A stretch of 64,000 nucleotides of DNA, from assembly GCA_037783545.1 (NCBI GenBank), contig JBBELK010000093.1:372001-436000 (forward strand), read 5' to 3'. The translations under genes and the position numbers were made by a program. This document shows, one piece after another, positions 12,201 to 27,200 of the stretch; the stretch's first letter is position 1; each line of letters opens with the position of its first letter. Below the pieces are notes generated by a model. It searched no databases, was not told where the DNA came from, and was given only the letters and a program-made list of their open reading frames with translations. The DNA comes from Henricia sp. BOLD:AAB3569. Taxonomy: Eukaryota; Echinodermata; Asteroidea; Spinulosida; Echinasteridae.

Positions 12201-15200
12201 GACGAAATCCACGCAATCAGGACGAAATAGAACGCATGTTAATTTAATTTATACTGCATAGCAAATGAAATCCATTGGTGACTTGTCTATAAATTCAAAT
12301 CGAGAAGTGAGCTCATCGCTGTTCGGGGACGAAATTAAAGTATCGTTCTGGGGAATTTGCTTGATATATGTGCTAAAATAACCAGGAAATCATATATTAA
12401 CTCTTTTAGTAAGATTTTTGTCAACTGATGGGAAAATGGGGTCACTAAACATGATGTAATCTAGCTTTAAGGCATATGTGATTGCCCAAAAGTTAAGACG
12501 GTGCCTGGTCAAGCACTAAAAATACTGACTCTTGAGTCATTTCTATATTCATTGTACGGATCTTCTCACTAAAAGATCATACTTATGAAGTCTTCTGTTT
12601 GGATGTATATACAATGCGCGGACATTGTATGCCTGCAGAAAATGGCAAATAATATCAGAAAGTACTGATTTTGTTTTACATTTGTAATATACCACTACGC
12701 TTTTTTGTATAAACTGATGTTCATTTGCGCCAGTTGTGTAGTTACCAGTCCATTCCGTTACTCTATCTTTAAATACGGCACGATGGGACTTCTGTAATTT
12801 TCTTACCCATTTGCCGTTCTATTTGGGCATCATTTAACCGTAAGTATACTTAAAAACGAAACGCAAGTCACTTGAAAGTCAGTTTTTTTTGGGTGTGCAT
12901 GGTGCATGTGTGGGTGTGTGCGTTATTAGTGGGTGCCAATTGCACTGATCAAACTGCTTGTGCTAAGCCAACTCTTGGAGGGCCACGGTTCAGCGGCATC
13001 AGCGCACACAAATTAAAGGCTTGGAATCGATTTGAGATAATCCCCTAGGTTCTATGAATGTGGCTATGGCTGGTAAAAGCCCCAAGTTTATTTCTAAATC
13101 ATTGGTTGGAACTCACAGATTCAGACAACCAAAATCATTTGTTTGGCGAATTGGGTATGCTACGATTTTCGGAATATAGGACCATGCGTGTGCTGTTGGC
13201 ATGCTACAAGGCATTATGCAAGCTGGAGGTGTTTTCAGACAGACAGCAGGCAAGGTAAGAGATTCAGTGATGCAAACATCGTGGATCAGAGCAGATGGGG
13301 AGGACCCAGCGTTACGGTGTGGTTGACTGGGTGTGCAACGCACAAACTGGTGTTTGTTGCAGGTAATCGCAATGTACTACGGACGAGATTTTAAAGGTCC
13401 GTGTCATTCGATTCCCTTTGTTTGAATAGTGGCGTGCCATCCCACAAGGATCTTTACAGCGGCTAGTCACCATGTAATGTCGCATCCTGGTTTGCTTTGC
13501 AGCCAAAGATAACATAAACTTTACATTTGTTTATTGTGGAATTTGAGGATCCAACTGTTTTCTTTTTTGCAGTCATATCACATAACATTGCTGTGCAACA
13601 CAGCAAGTACATGTATACATGTGTACATAAATTGCTCAAAATTCCATTTAGATTACACTGTTGACTGTTACTCTTAAATTTTGATGTAAATGATGGACAT
13701 TTTTAATTTCATTAAACTACATGTACTGGTATTTCTGAATAGTATTGACTCATGGAATTCATGAATCCAAAATTAGGGTAAAAACGTCTCGGATGTAACA
13801 GGGACACTGTCTCTCGGGTTAATAGAATTGCTGCACACGCATGGTTAAATGAAGTATTTTTATGTGTACATGTAAGTGCTGAACTTTAGGATCCAATTGT
13901 TTCCTTTTTGCAGCAAGGTCTAGATTACAGAGCATATCTGTGCAACACGGACGGTGCATACAAATATGCAAGAGGCAGTGACTCTGGTGGAGTTCCAGCA
14001 ATCCCATTGCTTCAGCTGGAAGGAACTCGCATGTCATCAATAGTAACCAGCATTGAGATGAATCACACAGTCGCTTTCATTGGCACATCACAGGGTGCAT
14101 TGCTGAAGGTGAGATTTATATCGAAAATTTCCATTTGTAACCGATTAACACGTAACCTTCTCATGTATTTTTGTTTCTCGTTCAGACTGAACACGGATTT
14201 TTGTAAATTTATACATGTAGAGCTTATTCAATTCTAAGATATACTGTTCACTTTTGTCGCAAATTGTTGCTTTCTGTAGAAAAATCACATTTTCTCCTTT
14301 AAAAAATGCATGCAGTTAGTGCACAAGATAACCATTCACGCATGTACGCAGCGTCCTCTGCCGTCACGCTTACGCACGGACCGCTCGCGCCTTAATTTTG
14401 TGCATTACTAATTTATGCAGTAATTTTATCATATATTTATCTCAGAAATGCAACATTTCCGAGTATATCTTATAATTGAATAAGCTATCGATTTCAATAT
14501 ATAAATTTACCAAAATCAGTGTTCAATCTGAACGAAAAAATACCCATTCCCAATGTGCCTTTTATATTTATTCCTGCATGAGGTAATTTTAAGCATGACC
14601 AAAATAATTGTGTCTATTGCATTAAACTAAGGTTCACATTGAGGATGGTGCAGCTGCCAGACATTACGAGACTGTTCAGCTAGCTAAACCATGCCCAGTA
14701 CTAACGGATATCAGCCTCAACGAACAGATGCAGCATATAAACATACTCACAGAACAACAGGTAATCTCCTTCATATAACTGTTGTCCGAAGAGTTTAAGA
14801 GTCAATTTCACCTTACATTTTTTTTCCAATCGCTTGCACTATAAACCCAACACGCGTCGAGAAATAATTTACACGAGCCTCTGAACTAAAAACATTGATG
14901 TAAACAAAACAAAACAAACCAAAAAAACATTGGATTCAAAATTCAAAACACATGGTTCAAAAGCACATCACACTTTGGCCAAATGTTCGCATGCACTTCC
15001 CCAATGAACAAACACTAGTGGCAATATGCCTACAACAAGAGAGGAAATGCTAACGCACAAAACTCAATGATGTATTTTTGAGAATGTGCTTCTTTCCATT
15101 TCTGTGGTCACTATCGTGCAATAAGCACAATTCTTATTTAGAGAATAAAACAGCTAAATCTTTCTATTCAATGAAATAATAGGAAAGTTATGCCGTAATG

Positions 15201-18200
15201 CTTCTGTATATATCTTGACATGCCAGTTACGGGATATCGACAGTCTCAAGTAGCGGATATACACTGCTAAGTAATGACAAAGTTCTGAGCCTGAATGGTA
15301 GTCTTTTAAAAACCCACGACATTACATAACAAAGAATTCTTTTTTTTTTTTAAACAATTGTACAACGGTCGATAACCTCAGTAAGATAATTGACATATCG
15401 TATAGGCCTATTTGTGACACACAATGGTGATTTGAAGCTGATTGAGATGTGTATACAAATTGTCATTGTTTAGAAAAAAACAACTTCACAAGTGAAAGGC
15501 CTACCATCCAGTTCACATTCTTTCCGATTTGAGTTCTGGCGTTTGTTCTCCTGAATCAAATTTGTATCAACTAGGGTGACACTAGGTCTTTTAAAAGGAA
15601 AAAAATCCCTTTTAGTTTCTTTCTCTTTACCTTTCTTTTCTGGATGTCCTTCAGATCCTGTAAGGCTTGTCATCTATGCATATTCATCTAAAAATATAAT
15701 TCAGTAATATATTGTTTTCGCTCGTGATAACTGATCGACTTCGTGTGTTGTTGGCATTTATTTGTGTGAGGTACGAACTATTTCAACTGGTACAAGCTTT
15801 CACTTTTTGAAAATACATGTAGTGTCATTTCATTTACAACATAAATGCACACAAAAGAGGTCTGTGTTATAGGTTTAATCGTTAAGTGGCTTGCATCGGT
15901 CGTCTTTAAGAATGTACTTTAATTGTTGCACATATTCCGCACGTTTGAGAACGGTGAGTGTTTGCATTCGAAAATTGTGACCAAAGAACCAATTGATATT
16001 TTAGGTCTGGTGATGTTGGGTGCTTTGCACAGACTGGGTTAATGCAATCTCGCGCTGCCAGAACAGGAGCTCTGTTAAAATTATCTTTCTGTGTAATGAG
16101 TACAGTTCTATATCCATCAGACGTACTGAAACTTTCCACTTTTTTGTGACACACATTAAGCGTTCTATAATCTTTGAAAACGGAAATTTCGTATACAGTG
16201 TGTCCAATTGTAATTTTGATGTGCAAATTATCAGCGTAACGTTTGTTAACTTAAGAATACATTGCACTGATAAGGAACAAATGTTGAACATAACATCTGC
16301 AGGTATGGTGCCTGATCATCATTGAAATGAAACAACCAAACCTGGGATAAGAGACAAATTTGAACTAGAGACCTCTGACTCACTAGGGAGACGCTCTACC
16401 AGCTGAGCTATAAGGCACGGTTGGTATACTCCCTGAGATTTTCCCTATGGACCCAATTCTTCTCTCCGTGTTGCATGGTTAAATGTCATTTTTTTTGGTA
16501 GTTTTTAAGATTGAGGGTGGAGAACTGCAACCAGTACAAAAGCTGCAACTCTTGTATTGGTGACGCTGGAGGACAAGATGGCGACCCGTACTGCGGATGG
16601 TGCACACTACAAAAGAGGTATTAAGACAACATGCTGCACGTGGGCCTTTACAAAATCACGGCGATAATATGTAACCTGTCACGACGAAATAAGCGTAAAG
16701 TCGGAATTTTGAAAAATTGGATATTGGTATTTTTAAATTCAGCAGAAAAAGAGCTTTGCAATGGTACATATTAAGGTAAAACTATTCCCCTAACACAACA
16801 CGATTGGAGAAGTGGTATAATCTTCAAACAAATCTTACAAATCTTAAAACAACATTTTCTACGAGTTACGAAGAAAGCTATCGTCAACATTTGTCTAAAA
16901 GTGATGTTTTTAATTGTTGGTTGACGCTAAAATTTGAATCAAATAAAATAAGAGTTATACTCTTTCTAAATATTAGAAAACCCTAAAATCGACCTCCTTC
17001 AATTTTGACTTTTAACCCGTCGTTATATAGGAAACAGCGGAGTGCGACTTTACGCTCATTTCGTCGTGACAACGGTCACATAACGTGTATGTTTTCATGT
17101 GCATTCCCGTTCAATGATGTATATAATGGGAAGGGGCCGGCAGTTCAGAGCGATCCAACCTGGTTATCTAGGAGTCGACGGATTTCGCACCAAACATGTA
17201 TAAAGTCAGGCAAAATACAAACATTGCGTTCAAACTCCAATCCCGCCGAACCGAATGTTGTGTCTATAAAAAAAATATCTATGAACCTCTTTTTGCCATA
17301 CAGGTGTACCAGACACAGTGAGTGTCCGTTGGCTTCTGTATCCAGTCGCTGGTTACCATACGATGCTGCACAATGCGTGGACATCAATCAGACAGACCCC
17401 AAGAACTTGGCAATAACAGATCCATCCCAAATGGTAACGTACAACGTCTTGACTTGATGACGCGTCAATCAAAGAACTACACCGTAGTCTACCAGTTTTC
17501 ATTAAAAAACGTAACATCAAAAAAGGGAAAATTATTGTGACCTTCCTATTACATACACAAACAATGTTTGAATATCATATTCTATACACGTACTGCGGTC
17601 ACTTTCACCAATTTTAACGTCTTTTATTTCTATCGGAATAAATTCTGTTTTCGTATCTAAATATTCCATCGGCACCATAATATAAAATACGGACTCTTCT
17701 AATTTCCGCTTTACCCATGTTTTTGGAAAGGATAGAAACGATTGCCTCTGTGTATAAAGACACTTTGAGTACAGTGATCGATTTTCAATCATTTACCAAC
17801 AGATCACACTGACAGTAGACCAGCTCCCAAACCTTAAGGAAGGAGAATCCTACAGCTGTCAATTCGATGACCTACCACGGTCTGCGGGAACGACCAACAG
17901 CAACACTATACAGTGTAGGACTCCAGATACGGGGGGTAGACCATCAAATCCACCAATGGGTAATTTATAACCTTTAATATTTGTGTCATTCATAATGATG
18001 TGCATGATGTGATTATATGTTGTTAGAAAGGCATCGCAGTTTTCTTTTTATCAATTTCTTCCGCTGAACTCAAGGGTAAAATGTCATATAGGCCTACTCT
18101 TTGCCATTTGAAAAATTGCTGTTTTGTAATTGCTTTGCAGAGGACCACGTTGGGATGCGGTTGAGTGTGTTTTCGTCCGAGACTAACATAAACTTCATAT

Positions 18201-21200
18201 CTGGAATTTTCAACTTCTATGATTGTTCCAGACACTCCTCGTAAGTCTTTCAATTAAACATGTCTTCGAGACGTATATAGACACATAATTCTGACTGTCA
18301 CGGTTTTTCACAAACAATTCGAGGGATACTTTGCATATGTACGACCGCGCCGCGCGCACGTAGAGGCGTATTGCGCGCGTTGTTTTTGACAAATGTGTTT
18401 GCAACAATGGGATGATTTCCTTCGAATCACAAAATGGCGCAGTATATACGCGATCGATTGCCGTCATGCGGTGCAACAAGTCAAATGGTTCAAAAGTGAA
18501 TACATTATTTGTACATCGTGTTTGGACTTTTAATTTGGCCGTGGTGTGTCTGGTGCTCAAAAAGGTTCAAATCCTAGCAGAATATATCTTTAACTCTACT
18601 TGCGGTACGTGTATTTCAAACTTTCATGATTCAAATAAACTGTCATGATTCAAATAAAGACGCACCATTCTTTTCATTATCTCATTTGCAAACATTAAAT
18701 GTTGAGATATTTCAGTGTACTGCGTGTTTTAGTTTTGGCCATATTATAAGCAGTCAGTGTGGAAAATATGGAACAGTTCTTTAGGAGATTCGTGATATGG
18801 AGCTGTAACCATTTCTTTTACCTTTATCGTAGGTGTACACCGTGTGTTACAAGCAACTGGGACTGTGATTGGTGTGTGTCCGACAACAGGTGCACCCACA
18901 GAAGTGAAGAGTGCAGTCAGGGAGACTACATCGTCACAGGAGATAATGTAATTCAAAGACGTCCTCGCTTCTTTCAAGGATTCATGCAATGGAATAGCGA
19001 AAATATTGAATGTATTGCAGTGTATGAAATTGTTAGTATAAATGAGCTTGCAGGGCGGATCCAGGAATTTTCGAGGGAGAGGTTTTGGCACCAGGGAGGG
19101 GTTTTGCCCATATTTATTTTTTGATGTCGGGGCAGGGAGGGGTTTTGACTCCCAAACCACCCCCTTTGGATATTAGGGCCTGGTTTAGATTGTCTTATCA
19201 TCAACAATGTATTTGCTGAGAAATCGTGTATCATGAATCATGCAAAGTTTCAGGAAAATAAGCACCGGTCCCAACTTGCAAAATAAACTTCCACTTTGTA
19301 CACATTTGCAGAATCCCGATGCCTCCACGATGCGAGGACAATCCTTCTGTCCACAGTTGCAATCCCAGAAGGGGGAGGTGCTTGTGCCTGTTGGTATTCC
19401 CAGTATTATCTCAGTCAATGCCAGCAACATTCCCGACCTAAGTCATCAGGTAAAACATTGCACATGTTTTTGCCATAGTTTTGTACTGGTCCAAGACAAA
19501 CACCTTGTGAGTTATGCTGAGGTACATGTACGTTACAAAGTTCAAATTGTAGAGAGTGGAAATGGTACAAACATTATTCCAATTAGAAATGGTGAAACAA
19601 TTATTGGTATAATAAAGGATTGATAAATGGTAATGACACATTATAGATAAATTCACTTAACACGTGTTTCGATCTCCAAGTGTAGTGTTTTCTTTTCCTG
19701 CTTCACACATAAAATGTTTTTCGTAAGTTTTGTTGGGGAGCAGATAGACTTACTTATGCACATTTATACACACATATAGACATAATTATTGTATGTACTA
19801 AATCGTTCCTTTTATTTTCGGTTTACAAAGCAGTACCAATGTTCCCTGAGTGTGGATGGTGATGAACAAACCACTTCAGCAACATTGATTTCAAATGATG
19901 TTATCCAGTGTGACAGTCGAATGGTACGTTGAGGATTGACGGGACGAATTCGTGTTTTTTTTTTTTATTAATGAGCACCGTAAACTGATGAACACTTTGA
20001 AGCATTCTAATAAAATGTATCGATACATTATAAGCTCCTGTTGGTTTTTCTCTTTTCCTTCCTTTCAAAGTACACATATGGCGCCAGAAAGCAGACGTTT
20101 GATGCGTTATTGAAGGTGGCTTGGAATGGCAACAAACAGCTGGACGATATTCATAACTTCATAGGTAAGTGACACGTTGAAAATCGATGACTGCTATACA
20201 ACGAGGTTATACATGTACATTTGCCACACTATTTATTATCTATATAATTTACTGTATTTTCTGAACTAACGTATAAAGCTACATGTACTTAAAATGTTTA
20301 TAGCCGAACAATGAGTAGCGAATGCAATATATTTGGACCATGTGATTTTTCTCCCATCCTACATTTCGTTATTTCATCATACCAAATAATATTATTATTA
20401 TAAGCAGTTGCGCAACATGCATACTTCATAAGAGAAATATTGGGCTCCTGAAAGGAAAATATGGAGCATGCCATTGTGCCTCATAGCGCAGATAATGAAA
20501 CAACCGCCCGTCTTATTATTATACCAGAGGTGTATAGAGTTATTTCGTATCCCATGTTTGGTTATTTTATTTCTACTGTGTAGCCACCATACTAGTTATA
20601 TTGCGTTTAAATTGTTTAGGCAGTTTATGTGTTTATTGAAACTAAAATCTTTCTGATTGTGTACTTTTCAGTCACACTTTATAAATGTGATGTTGATCGT
20701 CAAGACTGCAGTCGATGTCTGTCCAGTGAAACGGCAAGACCCGAGCTTGGGTGTCGGTGGTGCGGCAGCCGGTGTGCGTTCAAGGAGGATTCTGTGTGTA
20801 ACGCTGGGTCTCTGGATTCCAGTGATCCGTGTCCTGCTCCTCATCTGGAAACGGTAAGGCCTGGTTCTCGTTTTTAGAAACTGATATTTTGTTTTAAAAT
20901 GCAAGTATTTGATTTAGACTATATCATCAAATTGGTTGACGCCAGTGAATCTCAGTCAAGTAAAATCCGCCGATTGTTACATTAATCTGTAACAATGCAA
21001 TAAACGATGCACGTCAACGTTGTTTGACTAACAGTTCTGTGCTTTCAGATTTTAAAATATTGAAAGACGAAACGGCAGGTAATTGATCCTTGGTTCTTTT
21101 AATAAATAATTATTGAGTAAATATTGCTTAATTGATTGTTAAATACGGCATCAGGTGGATCCTCCCACTGGACCAATGGAAGGAAACACCACCATTGAAA

Positions 21201-24200
21201 TCACTGGGACGAATATCGGACGGAGGTTTCAGGATATACGCAGTGTGATGGTGGGTCAGCAGCCCTGTGACTTGACAGGACTCGGTGACCAATATGTTAC
21301 TGGAAAAAGGTATTTAACACTTTCAGCAGTGGCCTAATCTGAATCTAACTCCAACACCCCTCCCCATTAACAAAAATAAGCGTTATAGTCAAGTTTAATA
21401 TTATGCGTAGTGGTGAGCAGGGGAAAGTCGGGTTCTTCTTGTAGTCTGGCAATAATTCCAAACAAATGAGACAAAAACTTGTTTTCTTTAAACTGCTAAA
21501 CATCTGGTGCTCTAATTTTACTTTAGTGATTGATTGCTAACTGTCTGTACCTTTCTTATAATAGTGCTTATTTTAGTTATTGCAAATCTACCTTTTAAGC
21601 TTTTACATGCACTGAACATTTACAGGCCAAACTATGCCCTGGTTAATAAGATTGGGACATATTTTTGTCTTGTATAAGTACAATAATGGTGCAATAATTT
21701 TAATCAGGTTCAACTGTACTTGGACTTACTAACCATAATTATTTCCATAAATGTTTTTTTCCAGTGTACGTTGCTGGACCGCTCCGATGGACCCTGGAAC
21801 ACCACAGCCCATTACGGTCTCTGTAGCCGCTGTCTCCCCTCGATATGGTGCTCAGTTGACCAGCTCTGGTCATGTCAGCTTCACATATACAGTATAACGT
21901 TATGGACCTTTTAATTGCCCCCCCCCCCCCCCCCCCCCCCCGGCTACCCCACCTAAGAGGTGGGGATTGTCACTTGTTGCGTGACAAAATCCCCACCCCT
22001 GGGGCAACATTTAGGTGACAAAAATCCCCACCCTCGGGTGTGAAACATGCGCGTCTCGTATACAAATGCACAGAAAAAAGGTCAACCCTGGGGCATGAAA
22101 TAAGTGACCAAACCCCCACCCAGGGGGCGGGGCAGCGCGGGGGTGGGGGACAATTAATAGGTGCATTATTCTTCTTTCGTATGATCCCCTAAAGGGATCT
22201 GGTTGCTGGGATTAGCCGACTTAAGTCGTTGCCCTGTAGCCACCTATAGGAGGTTCTTCAGCTTGGCCACGAAGTGCGAGAGAACAGGAAGACATTCTCA
22301 GTTTTAGAGGTGGGAGGAAGGCCCCACACACCAACGTGTACGGGGAAAACCCACGGAATCAGGCAGGGACTGAGAACCCAATCCACATACTGACCCGGAT
22401 GGGATTCGAACCTGGACGGGATTCGAACCAGGGCCACATTGGTGGAAGGCGAGGAAAGAACCGCTGCGCCAACCTGATTCCCCGATAGGCGCATAATACC
22501 ATGGCATACACATTGTTTGTGATTTTATCACATCGCCAAACCATCTTGAATGTGACCACTCGAAATATATTTCTGGCATGTTGCAAGATCTGGCCACGAC
22601 AAATATTGTATGGGTCTGCCACGACAAAATTTCGTACGATCCGTTGTGCCCGGGGCTTATTTGTCGTGAATTTTGACGCCATATCCTATGTACGTGTAGT
22701 TGAAGATATAAGTTTAAATACAACTGTATGCAACCATGTGTTAAAACTGGTGCGCTTAAACTCGCGTTGTCAACATTTTTGTAACGGTCTTTACTTTGTG
22801 GAATTCCTCACGTGCATGCAGTACTTAAAGAGGAAGAATCCCCCTTGACGAAAATCCAGCATTTAGGCTTTTTTCGATAGTCCAAACATCCCTCTTGCCG
22901 ACGTGGATTTTTATTATTTTTTAGTTGTCGGTTTTAAGTGGATAAATTGGAAGCAAAAGTGCGCTTTTCGAAAATCAGATTTTCGCGATTACTGAAACGC
23001 TCATTAGGTATTCATGATATGCGCGTGACCCCGTGACGCAATCCTGAGAAAGAGAAGTCAACACGATAGTTAGCTCCATACGTTTACACGCAAAAAACTT
23101 GGAAAACCGTCTCTGTTAGATGGTGTTTTTTGAAGCCAGAGATATGCCCAGTAGCTGCGTGGTTGTATGTTTTACCAGACACTATGAAAAAAAAGAGCAG
23201 AAATATTTTCTTTTCTATTATACCAAGAGAGAGAAAAATGTGTCGCTCATTCTATAACTTGTACGGCCGATGTTCAAACACGTGGAAACTACGCCCACAG
23301 GGGACCGTACGCAGACCGCTGTGAATGCCGTTCGTTCCGTGACAAAACCACCCGTCGCAATGCACCAGTATTTACTTCAAAAGAGCTTCATTGTGAGCAA
23401 CAATTTCATCGTTTTTTCACAAAACAGGTAATAGTAGATTGTTGTCATATTAGATGAAGTGTTTTTCACGTTTGTATTTAGAATTACAAGGACAAAATAT
23501 GCATGATAAACATTCACTTCGTGTATTTTCCATTCAATACTGCACAGACCGTTTTGTATGTTTCTCAGGATGACGTCAAAACCCTGTTGATAAACAAGCC
23601 AAGTGACCTCGAGCGTTTCAGAATCTCGGGTGAAGAGGATAGGAACTGCTTTACGTTTTAAGCAAAAGCCTGTCGATTTTTTGTGAAAAACAAGTTGTGA
23701 TGGTGTTGTAGACACATACACCTCCATGATAAACAGAAAAACTAAAAAAAATGTGGAAGGGGGGATTCTAGCTGTTTAAAAACATAGCTAGCACATCTTG
23801 CAATGGTTATGGTAGTCCTGTTTACTATTTTGGGTGATGATGGTAGTGGTGTACGTACATGCACAGATTTTTATTAACAACAATATGAGAAACCAGTGTG
23901 TTATTGAATGGCACATCACCGTAACCGGGTTGGATCGGTTTCGAACGCGTACGCGTGTGTAATATTAAACATTTATGTAAATTTGTTTGACCACATGACG
24001 TCAAAATTAACATATCCGGAGAAAAAAATTGAAAAACGGCCATCTTGCTTTTTGATCAGTGCGGCGCGAAATTCGGCCTTATTAGGCTGAAATTATACTT
24101 TAAACTTGTAACCGAGGTTAATTGAAGCAATCTCCCGACAAAATGGATTCTGCCGCGATAATGCAAGGTTTATTAAAGACAATTTCGAACGTCGTCGCGA

Positions 24201-27200
24201 CGCATACTACATAGCGGACGGAGTCCGGGATATGTAGTTTCGAAAAACATGGCACAAACTATATAAGGAAGGTTTTCAAATTTCCTACCTTGTGCTGGAA
24301 GCCGATGTGCAAACAAGGTTCCGTGTGTCCTAATCTCTGGCATTGACGGGTTTAGAAATACCCTACACATCAACAAACTGCATAATTCGGAGGAAAATTG
24401 CGAAAAGTCACGCTAAATTAGAGAGGTTTCGCACCGTCACGAATACGGATACGGATACGTCATGACTTGATGCGCTTCGTGTGACGCGTAACCGTAGTAC
24501 ACATGTTTTCATACGCGTTGACTACGATTATCGGCCTTCATACGTGTAGCATTAAAAAACGGATATCGGTTATGCAGATTTTTCGCTTTATTTATGATGG
24601 ATCAATAAGTTGTATGCATTTTGTTTCTATTTGATGTAGTATCTGTGAATATAAATCAAGTTTAATGTGTGATGCCCACGTGAAAGCTAGCAGCTTTTGT
24701 CTGTGCGCATGCGCGACAACTCATGTAGAAGTGCCCAAAATCATGCAAATTACGGTGCCCAAAATCATGCAAATGAGATGGCCCAAACCACGTAAATATG
24801 CAAAGCAGAGCAAATTTAGCAGATATGTACACGTACATTCACACAGTGCGAAACCTCGTTAAGTGTGCGCATGGACGTGAACGGTTACCGATATCATATC
24901 TGTATTCGTAACCGTATTCGTCACATTGCGAAACCTCTCTATGGACATTAATCACGGTGCGGCCATCTTCCATTTTCCCCTATTATAATGAACGTAACCA
25001 AAGCGAGGCTTGCCGAATTAAAATAGTTTGGCCCCGTGTTAAAAATGTTTATTGTGTGCATCACAATGACATGCGCGCGGTGCGATCAAGAAAACGCGCA
25101 GCGCGGACATTGATTCTCTCAAAACAACAACGGAAGACCACGCGCTATCACGCTATCGCCCATACACGCACACGCAACGATCATGCCTGACACCACGTAC
25201 TATTCAGTGGGGAACAAGACAAATATGTTCGTTTATCCTTCTGGCGTACGCGTGCGCGTGCCAATACAGCGCGCGCGTCGTGAATAGGGCTTTGCGTACA
25301 CTACCGCTAATCGCGTGTGCGCAACTTGAGAACGTGACGCGAGTCACGCGATAGACTGGTTCCCGTCCACATATTCCACACAGGAGAATATACGGACAGG
25401 TAAAGGGCGCTTCATCTTGATCTGTAATTGGTCGTCTTTGCGCGTGCGCATTGGGTTTTGTTAATATTTTAAAATTGGCCAAGCCCTTTCCTTTAGGCAA
25501 TTTACTTTATTTACATAATTGGATATGTTCGACACGCACGGCCAAGTTACAAATGTCAATGCAAAATCTGCGCACTGACTAAAAAAACAAAACAAATTAT
25601 AACCACGTGACGGGCAGAATTCTGCCCGTCATTTTGGCTGCCCTTTACCGATCCCTATATTTTCGCAATAAGCGAACCAATATATAGGGATCGGGAACCA
25701 ATCTAGTCACGCGACAGCAGCTTTTGTTTGTGCGCATGCCCGAAACTCATGTAGAAGTGCCCAAAATCATGCAAATTACGGTGCCCAAAATCATGCAAAT
25801 GAGATGGCCCAAACCACGTTAATATGCAAATGTGCCCAAAGGTATGCAAATAGTTATGCAAATGTGCCAAGACGTATTTTAATGGTATCTGTGTGTACAC
25901 TTCTGACTTGAACTGTACATTGTGGAAAAGAGAAAGTCATGAATTTTAACGTGAATATATACCTCAATATTGAGTCCCTTCATAATGACATGTGCGTATA
26001 AGTTGTGAAATGTGTACCAAAGCAAAATATTTACAATTTCCGGAAATCTATCCTCTGCCAGATGTACTTATAAAGATTTATAGTTTGTTTTCGCATGAAT
26101 GTGTGGTGAATTGGTTTACATGTAGTTTTATAGCACCCTCTCTGATCTATTACTCCAGAATCCCACGGTTGGCAGTTTCAATCCGATTGTGGGAATTGAA
26201 GCTGGTGGAACCCTGATCAATGTTACAGGAAGTGATCTGAACACGGGGAGAGACATTCGAGCTGTTGTCGGAACGAATGTTGCATGCCATATTATCCAGA
26301 GCAGGTGAGTACAATTTGCATGCATTCAGTCTTTTCATATTTATTAAAGGGAAACGTACAGTTGAAGTCAGAAGTACAAATACAACTGTATGCAGCCAAG
26401 TGTTAAAACTGGTGTGCTTAATTACTCCATTTTTGTAATAGTCTTTACCAAATTCTTGATTTTGTGGAATTCTTCACGTGCATGCAGTACTTATATTAAA
26501 ACGTACACCCAACACAAAAAGTTAGTTCCCGTCTAATACTTTTTGAGGTACCGGTAACTCAAAAACTGCTTTATTTATTTTTGTCATTCAAAAAGCGACG
26601 TGTGCATCGATGTCTTACGCACACAATTTATTTGATAGTGTGATTATGTAATACCACATGACAGTGCATCTGCAGTGATGTTGACTTGCATGACAAAGTC
26701 TTGTACAGGAAGAAAAGACATTGGAAAATATATACACTTGTAAATCCAAGTTACCAACCGGTATTTGGAAGACCAGCAGGATTCTATAGAGAACCTCTAG
26801 GACGACATTAAGCGGAAGGCCAAAAATAAGTGAATGGCGACGCTTCTTTGCAGGTTTTACAAGTACGCATTTTACAGAAGGTCTTGGCAAACTTATCAGC
26901 AGCGCATTCGAAGTTTGATAAACAGCATGCGCAAATAATGTGTTGAGGTGATTGCAAAAGATGGCGGACCCACTCATTATCGACCAGTTCTTGCAGATAA
27001 GCGCTCTGTAACTTAAAGGTAACACCGGCCTACTGTTTACATGATTTAGTGATGTAGCAGCATTGACAATACTTTTTTGATGGTCGTTGTGAAAAAAAGA
27101 TCATCAAAATATCCCGTAATTTACTAAATAAGTGAAAAATTAACAAAAAAACGGTGAAAAGACGGGTTATACGCTTTACCAGCCGTTGCAACTACGCGCG

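Noticed and set aside
15232-15300. Exon-like stretch reading [15 protein letters not shown] after an acceptor-like AG
   Set aside because: The preceding exon ends phase 0 and this frame would need a different phase; in phase it stops at once. Joining exon 3 directly to 16502 gives a seamless Sema end.
16340-16425. Functional tRNA-Thr gene
   Set aside because: The A box is good, but the T arm and acceptor stem do not pair, and flanks recur at 44540-44660 as in a SINE.
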